This document shows positions 10,501 through 18,370 of a stretch of DNA of 64,000 nt, piece by piece. The DNA is from Bacteroidota bacterium (GTDB lineage Bacteria; Bacteroidota; Bacteroidia; Chitinophagales; Chitinophagaceae): assembly GCA_018266555.1 (NCBI GenBank), contig JAFEAF010000017.1:62001-126000 (forward strand), in the 5' to 3' direction. Numbering within the stretch: position 1 is the stretch's first letter; the number at the start of each line of letters is the position of its first letter. The notes beneath the pieces were generated by a model. That model searched no databases. It was given only the letters and a program-made list of their open reading frames with translations, and was not told where the DNA came from. The position numbers were made by a program, and so were the translations under genes.

Positions 10501-10655
10501 TAAATGGAACCGATCACCGGAAGGGGAATATATAATCCGGGCGAAACATCTGTAAGCGGGAAAATATGTTGCTTCAAAGTAAAATATCCGCCATGACGGC
10601 CATGCGTATATAACGGATGATGCATGAGTGTGATCACCAGTTTATCCGGATACAT
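7596..10655 (-). CDS. 3' part of an interrupted metallophosphoesterase / kinase-like / Omp85 barrel protein
   Basis: 1019 residues, open in the same frame as the 196-residue reading frame just upstream and separated from it only by a TGA. It starts inside a calcineurin-like phosphoesterase, with the last metal-site motifs MHHPLYTHG (about 11-19) and AGHDHN. The middle has a CotH/HipA-like kinase pattern: DFDRHEDQW (384-392) and PRDRDQPF (409-416). A short acidic glycine-rich stretch (GRGGDDHF, GGIGNDVYE) follows. The last 300 or so residues form a beta barrel with the Omp85 loop motif LRGYR and a C-terminal phenylalanine. Without the upstream part it lacks a signal peptide and half of the active site. 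The full-length protein would be about 1216 residues. Confidence 0.8.
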   Translation of the reverse strand: MYPDKLVITLMHHPLYTHGRHGGYFTLKQHIFPLTDVSPGLYIPLPVIGSIYPVSRAWFGNIQDIKHPQYKNFISKMEEALKQHPNVIDAAGHDHNLQLLQHDSITYIVSGGGSKKVQVKKGKYSLFAKEELGFAVIEVSADGKVDIKFFTVKESKDLSDPVYGLSVKPITASQKEIATSEKISFPDSMTIVGSTTLRAGGFKKFLMGKNYRKEWAQPIRVPVIDLSKELGGLTPIKRGGGHQTKSLRLKDSSGRQFVLRAVTKNVTDAALPPDLRGTFAKDIISDGVSASYPYAALSVPPFATAAGVPHANPRLVYVADDPRLGKFRKDYANKAYLLEERELAGFKKGISTDDMADELRKDNDNSVDQEQFLNARLLDMFIMDFDRHEDQWQWADIEKGNGKKFQALPRDRDQPFFISEGLLASFARQNWLAPQVQGFRPYARNIKTFNFNARNMDHTYLSELDEDDWKKAIDEFLPKMTDELIEKALDQQPPEFRSLAAKNQIIVKMEERRKYFAEEMMTYYRFLSKIVNIAGSDKKEEFEIKRNDDGSVKIEVRKINKEDEVKHKIYERTFDPSITKEIRLYGRGGDDHFIMKGNSNAIKIRIIGGIGNDVYESDATSRRGKTLVYDLDDSTENNTFTGNNDFRKKLSTHASVNDYQWKNFKYNTHRPMLAVTYNPDDGVYLGASMRFTKQGFRRSPYAQMHQFTVTHALATKAYSFKYIGEFVNAIGNADINLNALVKAPNNSTNFFSYGNESVYNKDQPEKIRYYRARYQVASLGISLKHKLGSSFSVLWGPVYEYYQFDSSDNINRFILMTPANGLDLSTLTKNKSWMGGQLTLSLDDRNNKLMPTRGINWQTTLKVLSGMNSYSNSLTQLNSEMSLYTSFSKNAGFVLATRFGAGINFNNNFEFFQAQYLGSMEGLRGYRRYRFAGKAMAYNNVEMRIKVADFRTYLFPGSIGLLFFNDVGRVWVKNDNSSIWHDGYGAGIWFSPLNRLAITASAAFSKENTLPLVTLGWQF

Positions 10656-11246
10656 TCACAAAATATCTTTCAGTGCAGTAATTACTTCGTCTTCTGTTTT
10701 ATAATCACAATCGGATTCAAGACCGGGTTTTTCTCCTTTCTGCAACCACCATTGACTGTCCATAAAAATCAACAGCACCTGATTGTTCAATAGATATGGC
10801 ACAGGTCCCGGGCATCCATTCATAGGTAGCGCCTGCACATTCGGCCATCCCTGCGAATTGATATAATATTCTTCATTTTTAATTTGTTCCCATCCACCGG
10901 ACTTTCCTTGTTTCCAGTCATGATTACCGGGAACAAAAAATGCTTTTGAAATTTTATCTTTTACAACAGAAAGCTGATAATCTATAGCGGCCTTTGCTGC
11001 ATCGTATTTTTTTCCTGCATCGGGCATTCCTTCGGGATAAATATTATCGCCGAGATAAATCAACACATTGCTACTATCGTTCCAATCAATATGCTGCTTT
11101 AACCAATCGCAAACAGGATGTTTACCGTTTTGCATTTCGCCGGCATCACCTACCAAAAATATCCGTTGAGTAATTCTGCTTTGCTGTGCAGATCCATACA
11201 ATGAAAGTATGAGCATCAGCATGGGGAACTTTCGAAGCAGATGCAT
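10656..11246 (-). CDS. 5' part of the interrupted metallophosphoesterase / Omp85 protein
   Basis: 196 residues with an N-terminal signal peptide (cleavage probably near SAQQ). It contains the first three metal-binding motifs of a purple-acid-phosphatase-like phosphoesterase: GDAG (D34), YLGDN (D67, N68) and PGNHDW (N108, H109, D110). The remaining histidine motifs lie in the next reading frame. The frame ends at TGA (10656-10658), and the following codon is ATG in the same frame, so a single base change or sequencing error would restore one protein. If the stop is real, this product is a truncated domain without its membrane anchor. It lies 51 bases downstream of the SdiA-regulated-type lipoprotein gene and may share its transcript. 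Confidence 0.8.
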   Translation of the reverse strand: MHLLRKFPMLMLILSLYGSAQQSRITQRIFLVGDAGEMQNGKHPVCDWLKQHIDWNDSSNVLIYLGDNIYPEGMPDAGKKYDAAKAAIDYQLSVVKDKISKAFFVPGNHDWKQGKSGGWEQIKNEEYYINSQGWPNVQALPMNGCPGPVPYLLNNQVLLIFMDSQWWLQKGEKPGLESDCDYKTEDEVITALKDIL

Positions 11247-11297
11247 AGTGGAAGATTTTTTGGTTTATCGTTTCCCATCCGGTTTTAATCTAAAAAG

Positions 11298-12968
11298 TTA
11301 CGGTTTATAAATGAATTTAAGAATTGTAGCTGCTCCATCGCCGCTTTCATTGGAAATATACATATCACCATTGGGAGCAAAAGTTATTCCTTCGGGTTGA
11401 TTAAACAATTTGGGGTCAAGGCGAAAGACATTTTCTACATTTCCATTTTTATCTGCAATCACCAGCAGTTTACCCACCGATGCTACTATAAATAACTTGC
11501 CTGTTACAGGGTTGATGGCCGCAGCGGAAGGTTTAAATGCTGCAGCGGGATCATTCAATCGCATCCGGATGATATCCAGGTTCACATCATAAACAGGTTC
11601 ATTTGAAAATTGCAAAGTAGCCAGGTCAAACCGATACGCAGACCGCACTTTATCCTTTTCATGAGTGCATTGCTTACAAAGCATCATGAGGTTGTGGCCG
11701 GAGGAGTCAAGATAAAGTGTTTCAAATTCATTTTTCCCTTTTAATTGTAAAGCAAATTCCCTGGTGCCTGTTATTCCCCCGTTTTTTGTAAGTACCTGAA
11801 CGATGGTTCCTGAACTGATTAATAAATAATCCGCCGTGTCGGTATGAACAATATCTTCATAATCGCCATGGCCGCCGAATTTTAATTTATCAAAATCATC
11901 TTTTTTATTTTTAAAATCCACTTTGAAGATTTCTCCTTTCTCATCATTTTCTGCCAATAAAATATCCTGACCGGCTATGTAAGAAATACCGGAAATTTCA
12001 TGCAGGTGATTACCCAATGTCATTATTTCATCGGGTTTTGAAAAATCGTACATCGGTTTTGGAGCAGAAACATTTTTGTCATTCCTGTTTGCATATACAA
12101 ATTTCAGCATGATGGGGGCTGTGCTGCCTCCTTTGTTGCAGATGTACATATCTCCATTTTTCTGAAAACAAATTCCTGTCGGATCAGGAAACATACCCGG
12201 AATAAGAACATATACTCCTTCCGGTTTTCCATTCATATCTGTTATCACCAACTGCCTGCTAGATGAAGAGAGGATATAAATTTTTTGCTGCACGGGATTT
12301 ATTGCCGCTGCTGTTGGCTCCAGTTCTGAACTTTTCCGGGGTGATAGTTGCCTGATCTTCCTTTTATTTATATAAAAAAGGGGGGTACGATTCAGGCCAA
12401 TGGAGTCAATATAATAAACATATGCATTGATGTTGTCTTCATCTTCCTTAGCGTTTGCATTACCGATTATTATCAGTGCTTTCCTGGAAACATCATAAAA
12501 CAAAGTCTCAAAGCCATTTTCTTCATTTGGCAATTTGGCCAATTCTACCAAAGCCCAGTCTCCAGAGTTGTTTGTAACACATTTAAATAAAACACCGTCA
12601 TTTCTCAATATATAAGGTATAGAATCCACCATAGCCACATCAGTATAGTCTCCCTTTTCTCCGAAGCTTGCTTCATTTATAATATGTTTCGTGTCCCTTT
12701 CCAGCATAAAGATTTTCCCGGTATTATTGACTTCAGCAAAAAACACGTCTCTTTTTTTATCCCAGGATATTCCTGATATTTCTTTTAGGCGGTTATCCAG
12801 CTTCATAATTTCTGGATTCGCAAAATTGTAATTCGGGGGTGATTTTAAAACAACCATTTTTCTTTTGCAGGCGGATAAGAGAATAATGGCAGCAAGCAAC
12901 CTGAATGTCCACCACGGATTCTGAAGGGATAAAATCCTTCTTCTGATGATTTTGTTTACATTTATCAT
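11298..12968 (-). CDS. lipoprotein with two tandem SdiA-regulated-type beta-propeller domains
   Basis: 556 residues with a lipoprotein signal ending LLSAC, so it should be membrane-anchored in the envelope. The mature protein is an internal duplication. LDNRLKEISGISWDKKRDVF in repeat 1 (about 54-297) matches LGNHLHEISGISYIAGQDIL in repeat 2 (about 306-556), and both end with a GDMYI(C/S)N...LKF(V/I)Y block. The propeller resembles SdiA-regulated (YjiK-type) and NHL-like proteins, whose role is poorly known. Its start lies only 15 bases from the divergent HD-PycTM gene. Confidence 0.75.
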   Translation of the reverse strand: MINVNKIIRRRILSLQNPWWTFRLLAAIILLSACKRKMVVLKSPPNYNFANPEIMKLDNRLKEISGISWDKKRDVFFAEVNNTGKIFMLERDTKHIINEASFGEKGDYTDVAMVDSIPYILRNDGVLFKCVTNNSGDWALVELAKLPNEENGFETLFYDVSRKALIIIGNANAKEDEDNINAYVYYIDSIGLNRTPLFYINKRKIRQLSPRKSSELEPTAAAINPVQQKIYILSSSSRQLVITDMNGKPEGVYVLIPGMFPDPTGICFQKNGDMYICNKGGSTAPIMLKFVYANRNDKNVSAPKPMYDFSKPDEIMTLGNHLHEISGISYIAGQDILLAENDEKGEIFKVDFKNKKDDFDKLKFGGHGDYEDIVHTDTADYLLISSGTIVQVLTKNGGITGTREFALQLKGKNEFETLYLDSSGHNLMMLCKQCTHEKDKVRSAYRFDLATLQFSNEPVYDVNLDIIRMRLNDPAAAFKPSAAAINPVTGKLFIVASVGKLLVIADKNGNVENVFRLDPKLFNQPEGITFAPNGDMYISNESGDGAATILKFIYKP

Positions 12969-12983
12969 GTGTAATTTTTAATT

Positions 12984-14246
12984 ATGACCGAAAACCACTC
13001 AAAACTGTTATTAGATGCCGAGAACTATGTGTCCGATCTTTTCCTGAATAAAGTTAATAAAAGCGTCAGGTTTCATAACCTGGCACATACCCAGAGTGTA
13101 GTAATTGCATGCGAAGAACTGGCACAATATTACCAGCTACATGAAGAAGATCATCTTGTATTGATTATTTCCGCCTGGTTTCATGATAGCGGTTTCAGCA
13201 GTGGTAACGCCCAGGGCCATGAAGAAGTGAGTATTGAATTAGCTTTAAAATTCCTTCAAGATCATAACGCTAATCCCTCCTACATAAAAAAAGTTACTTC
13301 CTGCATCGAGGCCACCAGGATGCCTCAATCTCCAAAAAATCTTACAGAACAGATTCTTTGCGATGCCGACCTCTTTCATCTCGGCACTGAAGATTTTGCC
13401 GAAAGAAACAGGCTGCTGAGAGACGAGTTGATAGAATTTTCAAAACAGGATATTTCAAAAAAACAATGGAGAAAGATGAATATCAACTTTCTCGAAAACC
13501 ACAAATATTTTACTGATTACTGCCGGCGCAAACTGCAACCTGTAAAAGAAAAAAATCTCGAAGGATTAAAAAGCAAAGAAGAAGAAGGGAAAAAAAAGAA
13601 AAAGACGAACCTGGCAGAAGATATATTGGCAACTTCATCGGAGCAGGCAGATAAAGATGCCGAGGTAAAAAAGAAAAAAGAAAAAGAGGAACGAACTGAA
13701 AGAGAAGCTACCGCAGTGTTTCGTATCATGGCATCCAACCAATCCAACCTGAGTAAAATGGCTGATGATAAAGCTCACATTATGATATCTGTAAACTCAA
13801 TCATCTTATCTGTCATTGTGGGCTTTTTGGGGAAAGAACTTAAAAGCAATTACAATCTCATTTATCCTACTATTGCCATTGTTGCTACCGGTGTGCTTAC
13901 TATAGTTTTTTCTATATTGGCAACACGGCCTAATGTATCCTCTGGGAAATTTACAAGAGAAGATATTCAAAATAAAAAAACCAACTTGTTGTTCTTCGGA
14001 AATTTCTTCCGCATGTCATTACCCGATTACGACTGGGCCATGCAGGAAATGCTGAATGATAAACAGTATTTGTACAGCAGCATGATCAAGGATAATTATT
14101 TTTTAGGCGTAGTGCTGGCTAAAAAATACAGGTATCTCCGTATCTCATATAATATTTTCATGTACGGCCTTATCATTTCCATGATCATCTTTGCCATTGT
14201 ATTTATTCTGCCGCAGCCGGGGTTTACGTATACGCCGGGATATTAA
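12984..14246 (+). CDS. HD-domain phosphohydrolase fused to a Pycsar-type membrane effector domain (PycTM, formerly DUF5706)
   Basis: 420 residues in three parts. Residues 1-190 are an HD phosphohydrolase with metal motifs FHNLAHT (H31, H35), WFHD (H67, D68), GHEE and CDADLF (D127, D129), as in nucleotide phosphodiesterases. Residues about 195-250 are a lysine/glutamate-rich linker. Residues 250-415 match the PycTM family: MADDKAHIMISVNSIILSVI, the block NLLFFGNFFRMSL, and two pairs of hydrophobic helices, the last at about 392-411. PycTM proteins are membrane effectors of anti-phage Pycsar systems, triggered by cyclic UMP or CMP. No cyclase gene is near. It may be a stand-alone effector that also degrades its signal, or a housekeeping relative. 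Confidence 0.85.
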   Translation: MTENHSKLLLDAENYVSDLFLNKVNKSVRFHNLAHTQSVVIACEELAQYYQLHEEDHLVLIISAWFHDSGFSSGNAQGHEEVSIELALKFLQDHNANPSYIKKVTSCIEATRMPQSPKNLTEQILCDADLFHLGTEDFAERNRLLRDELIEFSKQDISKKQWRKMNINFLENHKYFTDYCRRKLQPVKEKNLEGLKSKEEEGKKKKKTNLAEDILATSSEQADKDAEVKKKKEKEERTEREATAVFRIMASNQSNLSKMADDKAHIMISVNSIILSVIVGFLGKELKSNYNLIYPTIAIVATGVLTIVFSILATRPNVSSGKFTREDIQNKKTNLLFFGNFFRMSLPDYDWAMQEMLNDKQYLYSSMIKDNYFLGVVLAKKYRYLRISYNIFMYGLIISMIIFAIVFILPQPGFTYTPGY

Positions 14247-14268
14247 AAAAGCCAGTTCAACGACCGGC
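14245..14268 (-). terminator. candidate terminator of korA
   Basis: On the minus strand GCCGGT ... ACTGGC (one G-U pair) folds into a short hairpin around six bases and is followed by TTTTTT, 16 bases after the korA stop. The six-pair stem is weak. Confidence 0.45.
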
Positions 14269-14283
14269 CTTAGAGTATTTTTT

Positions 14284-16128
14284 TCAGAGCAATTTTTTAA
14301 TATGCTCTACCAATTCTGTTTTTGTAATGGGTATTCCCATAATCTTGTTATACCCCGTGGCATCCACAAAATAAACATCACGGATAATTTTTATTAACTG
14401 CCCGTTGTTGATCTCAGGGATTAAAACTTTTTCAAAATTTTTGATGATAGCGCCAAGATTTTTTGGGAAAGGACGCAGATAACGGAGATGAGCATGACTC
14501 ACCGCATGGCCTTTTGCCTGCAATTCTTCCACAGAAGATTTTATTGTACCATACGTAGAGCCCCAGCCCAGAACCAAAATTTTTCCTTTAGCAGGACCAC
14601 TATCCAATTTTTGTTCGGGAATATAATCAGCAATCTTATCCACTTTGGCCTGGCGAATCTTTACCATGTGTTGATGGTTGTCGGGATCATAACTCACATT
14701 ACCGGTGCCATCCTGTTTTTCCAATCCACCTATGCGATGTTCCAAACCTGGGGTGCCGGGTATGGCCCAGGGGCGAACATATTTTTCATCCCGTTTATAA
14801 GGCAGCAACACTTCTTCTCCTTCATCCAATTGTTTTTTGAAACTTACTTTTATTTCCGGCAGATCGGCAGATGTTGGAAACCTCCACGGCTCGGCACCAT
14901 TGGCAATATATCCGTCGCTTAAAAAAATAACCGGCGTCATGTGTTGCACCGAAATTCTTGCTGCTTCATACACGGCATCAAAACAATCGCTTGGTGTAGA
15001 TGCAGCTATCACCGGCATTGGGCATTCACCATTTCTACCATAATATGCCTGCAACAGATCGCTCTGTTCTGTTTTTGTTGGCAAGCCGGTTGATGGGCCT
15101 CCTCTTTGTACATTGCAAATCACTAATGGAATTTCAAGCATCAAAGCCAATCCCATCGCCTCTGCTTTTAATGCAAGTCCGGGACCGGAAGTGGTGGTAA
15201 CCCCTAATGCTCCGCCATAAGAAGCACCGATAGCAGAAGCAATAGCAGCAATTTCATCTTCGGCCTGGAAAGTACGAACACCAAAATTTTTATACCGGGC
15301 AAGGTCATGCAAAATATCGGAGGCAGGCGTGATTGGATAGGAGCCCAGAAATAATGGTAAGCCACTTTTTTGCGAAGCAGCAATTAATCCATATGCTAAT
15401 GCCTGGTTGCCCATGATGGAGCGATAACTGCCCGGCTCCATCTTTGCTTTTTCCACTTTATACGTAGTAGTGAACGTTTCTGTCGTATCTCCATAATTAT
15501 ATCCGGCCTGTAACACTTTGACATTACTGTTCAATATATCATCCTTCTTTCCAAATTTTTCTTTCAAAAAACTAAGCGTGCTGCTCATATCCCGGTTATA
15601 CATCCAATATAAAAATCCCAACACAAACATATTCTTGGCCCGGTCTTTTTCTTTCATACCCATCGTAAAGTCTTTCAGCGCTTCACGGGTCATTTTGGTC
15701 ACATCTATTTTAATCAGTTCATAATTATCCAATGAACCATCCTCCAATGGATTGATACCATCAGCATAATTGGCAAGCCGAAGATTTTTTGGATCAAACC
15801 CATCAGTGTTTGCAATAATCTTTCCACCCTTCTTTAACTGGCGCAAATTTGTTTTCAGTGCTGCTGCATTCATAGCTACCAATACATCACAGGCATCACC
15901 GGGGGTAAAAACAGGGTTGCTTGAAAATCGAAGCTGGTATCCGCTTACGCCAGGCAGAGTTCCCTGCGGCGCCCTAATCTCTGCCGGAAAATCCGGGAAA
16001 GTGGCAAGGTCAATTCCAAGAAGAGCGGTGTTGTTGGTAAACTGGCTGCCGGTTAATTGCATACCGTCTCCACTATCGCCAGCAAATTTGATGACGACAT
16101 CATTGATTATTTCCTGTTTACGGGTCAT
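14284..16128 (-). CDS. korA: 2-oxoacid:ferredoxin oxidoreductase, fused gamma-alpha subunit
   Basis: 614 residues. The N-terminal gamma domain begins IKFAGDSGDGMQLTGSQF (about 12-190). The alpha, pyruvate/2-oxoglutarate-binding domain follows, with MGNQALAYGLIAA and the signature GSYPITPASDILHDL. Together with a thiamine-diphosphate beta subunit it would oxidatively decarboxylate a 2-oxoacid, usually 2-oxoglutarate in this arrangement, to the acyl-CoA and reduce ferredoxin. The beta subunit gene (korB) is not in the window: the next minus-strand neighbours are unrelated. Substrate choice cannot be read from the sequence. Confidence 0.88.
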   Translation of the reverse strand: MTRKQEIINDVVIKFAGDSGDGMQLTGSQFTNNTALLGIDLATFPDFPAEIRAPQGTLPGVSGYQLRFSSNPVFTPGDACDVLVAMNAAALKTNLRQLKKGGKIIANTDGFDPKNLRLANYADGINPLEDGSLDNYELIKIDVTKMTREALKDFTMGMKEKDRAKNMFVLGFLYWMYNRDMSSTLSFLKEKFGKKDDILNSNVKVLQAGYNYGDTTETFTTTYKVEKAKMEPGSYRSIMGNQALAYGLIAASQKSGLPLFLGSYPITPASDILHDLARYKNFGVRTFQAEDEIAAIASAIGASYGGALGVTTTSGPGLALKAEAMGLALMLEIPLVICNVQRGGPSTGLPTKTEQSDLLQAYYGRNGECPMPVIAASTPSDCFDAVYEAARISVQHMTPVIFLSDGYIANGAEPWRFPTSADLPEIKVSFKKQLDEGEEVLLPYKRDEKYVRPWAIPGTPGLEHRIGGLEKQDGTGNVSYDPDNHQHMVKIRQAKVDKIADYIPEQKLDSGPAKGKILVLGWGSTYGTIKSSVEELQAKGHAVSHAHLRYLRPFPKNLGAIIKNFEKVLIPEINNGQLIKIIRDVYFVDATGYNKIMGIPITKTELVEHIKKLL

Positions 16129-16640
16129 GAAAGAAAAGATTTGGATGGCGAATTTACAACAGGTTCGGCAATAGTGGATGATGAAAAATGAAAAAAGGAT
16201 TTTAAATCAAGATCAACACTCCTGCTCTTAATTACCGGTAGGTGGACTAAACAGGAAATCAACTGTACTTAGAAGATTTATTATGGAATGTCTGTCAAAT
16301 TCAGGACTGAAAGCCAGTCAACAAATATATTTTTCTCTTACCTATCCATATAATATTTTATATCTAATAGCAATTATAACCAGGCAAATTTTACTAATGA
16401 TTCGTTTGAAAAAAAATATTTAATAATTGTTTTTAAAATTTAATATATCAGAAACTTTTAACCTTTCTGCATTTTATATATTGAAGTAAATAATCTGTTA
16501 GGCCGGCCCGTTTTTCAGAATAAAAAATTAAATTGCACCTGTATTGTACTGAATTTTTCTGTTTATCTGCGTTGCGAAACTACAATCAGCTTGAAATCCT
16601 TTACGATAATTCTTATTTGTAATCTTAAAACACAATCATT
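16129..16640. other. AT-rich intergenic region, no gene seen
   Basis: 512 bases between the divergent korA and S10 peptidase genes. Very AT-rich, without a coding frame, a repeat or a clear hairpin. It should hold both promoters, but only imperfect -7-like boxes are seen: TAAATTCG on the minus strand near 16150, and CTTATTTG near 16613. Confidence 0.6.
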
Positions 16641-18200
16641 ATGAAAAAAATTTTGTTTCAATTCCTTTTTTCAGGTTTAAGCCTGATAATATCTATGAGC
16701 CTACAAGCGCAACCACCACAATCACTCAACACAACTCCGTCAAAAAGTGAAAGCAGCAAGGTGAAAATTCCATCTTTCCCTCCCAATGAAACTACAACCG
16801 GAACGGTAACTATTGAAGGACAAAAACTTTCCTATAAAGCTGTAACCGGAACCTTACCCATATTAGATAACGATGAAGAAGACACTACGGCACGGATGTC
16901 ATTTGTTGCTTATTTCAAAGATGGGGTTACAGACTTATCTGCTCGTCCTGTCACTTTTTTATATAATGGCGGTCCCGGTTCTTCCACCCTTTGGCTTCAC
17001 ATGGGATCATTTGGTCCCCGCAGGGTAGTGGTTGACGGCACCACTCATATGCCCGGAGCACCTTATAAATTTGTAAACAATGATTACAGCCTGTTAGATG
17101 CAAGCGATCTTGTTTTCATTGATGCACCGGGAACCGGTTTTGGCAGAATAGAAAAGGGAAAAGAAAGTGATTATTATGGAGTAGATCAGGATGCTTCAGC
17201 ATTTGCAAAATTCATACAACGTTTTATCACAATTTTTGAAAGATGGAATTCACCAAAATTTCTTTTTGGTGAAAGCTATGGCACCACCCGTTCTGCAGTT
17301 CTGTCTAATTTACTCCAGAACCAATACAGCATTGATCTGAATGGGGTAATCTTACTCTCTCAAATTCTCAGTTTCGGAAATTCAGTTGACGGCCCATCCC
17401 GTGATCCCGGTAATAACAAACCTTATGAGTTATCATTACCTACCTATGCGGCAACAGCGTGGTATCATCATAAGCTACCTGCTCAAAATAACAACCTGGA
17501 AGCATTTCTGAAAGAAGTAGAACAATTTGCCATGAATGATTACGCATTAGCACTGGACAAAGGAGCTAAACTGGATGCAGTTACTTTTGATAAAATTGCA
17601 AACCAATTGCATCAATACATTGGACTGCCGGTTGATTATATAAAGAAAGCCAACCTTCGGATTGACGGTGGTGAATTTGAACAACAACTTCTTTCAAGTG
17701 AAGAGATGGCTACTGGTCGTCTGGATACACGTTTCAGCGGCCCGGTGATGGATCCGCTGGCTCAACGTTCATTCAGTGATCCACAGTCGGATGCTATCAG
17801 TGGCGCTTATGTAGCTTTGCTCAATGATTATATAAGAAAAGATTTAAAATATGGAAAAACTATGGTTTATCGCCCCAATGTTTATGGAAGAACAAACTGG
17901 AATATGAAACACGCCGGCTCCCCGGGAACTTTGAATGTGACAAGTGACCTGGCAAACGCCATGAAAGGAAATCCCAATATGAAAGTGATGCTAGCCGCTG
18001 GTTATTATGACCTGGCCACTCCATTTTATGAAGGTGTTTATGAATTAGAACATTTACCTATGCCCTCAGCATTGCAAAAGAATATTCATTACTCATTTTA
18101 TGAATCAGGCCACATGGTTTATCTGCATCTGCCCTCATTAAAAAAATTACACAATGATGTAAAACAATTTATTGAAGGCAATTCCAATAGCGGTTCATAA
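16641..18200 (+). CDS. secreted serine carboxypeptidase (peptidase S10 family)
   Basis: 519 residues with a signal peptide (cleavage near LQAQ). The oxyanion segment YNGGPGSSTLWLHMGSFGP and the nucleophile motif FGESYG (S212) identify the S10 family. D457 in AAGYYDLATPF and H491 in YESGHMVYL complete the triad. The enzyme removes C-terminal residues from peptides and is active outside the cytoplasm. A long leader precedes it and a strong terminator follows, so it is monocistronic. Confidence 0.93.
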   Translation: MKKILFQFLFSGLSLIISMSLQAQPPQSLNTTPSKSESSKVKIPSFPPNETTTGTVTIEGQKLSYKAVTGTLPILDNDEEDTTARMSFVAYFKDGVTDLSARPVTFLYNGGPGSSTLWLHMGSFGPRRVVVDGTTHMPGAPYKFVNNDYSLLDASDLVFIDAPGTGFGRIEKGKESDYYGVDQDASAFAKFIQRFITIFERWNSPKFLFGESYGTTRSAVLSNLLQNQYSIDLNGVILLSQILSFGNSVDGPSRDPGNNKPYELSLPTYAATAWYHHKLPAQNNNLEAFLKEVEQFAMNDYALALDKGAKLDAVTFDKIANQLHQYIGLPVDYIKKANLRIDGGEFEQQLLSSEEMATGRLDTRFSGPVMDPLAQRSFSDPQSDAISGAYVALLNDYIRKDLKYGKTMVYRPNVYGRTNWNMKHAGSPGTLNVTSDLANAMKGNPNMKVMLAAGYYDLATPFYEGVYELEHLPMPSALQKNIHYSFYESGHMVYLHLPSLKKLHNDVKQFIEGNSNSGS

Positions 18201-18220
18201 TTATTTTTTATTTCATTTTC

Positions 18221-18250
18221 AAAAGCCGGTTCGCACAAAACCGGCTTTTT
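18221..18250 (+). terminator. intrinsic terminator after the S10 peptidase
   Basis: Perfect 11-pair stem AAAAGCCGGTT / AACCGGCTTTT with a 7-base loop and a T-rich tail, 20 bases after the stop codon. Confidence 0.85.
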
Positions 18251-18370
18251 GATTTCTTTTTATTTTGAAATACTTATGAATTTTACACAGGTGATATTGC
18301 TGTTACATTTTTAAACAGCATAAAATCACAACCTGTCAGTTCCAATAGCAGCAATTACAAATTATTTCTT

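Noticed and set aside
10656-10658. TGA read as selenocysteine or tryptophan
   Set aside because: No selenocysteine hairpin is evident after the stop, homologous phosphoesterases do not carry Sec here as far as I know, and other genes in the window end in TGA normally.
13517-13747. 76-codon minus-strand frame, serine/phenylalanine-rich
   Set aside because: It is the antisense shadow of the lysine/glutamate-rich linker of the HD-PycTM gene.
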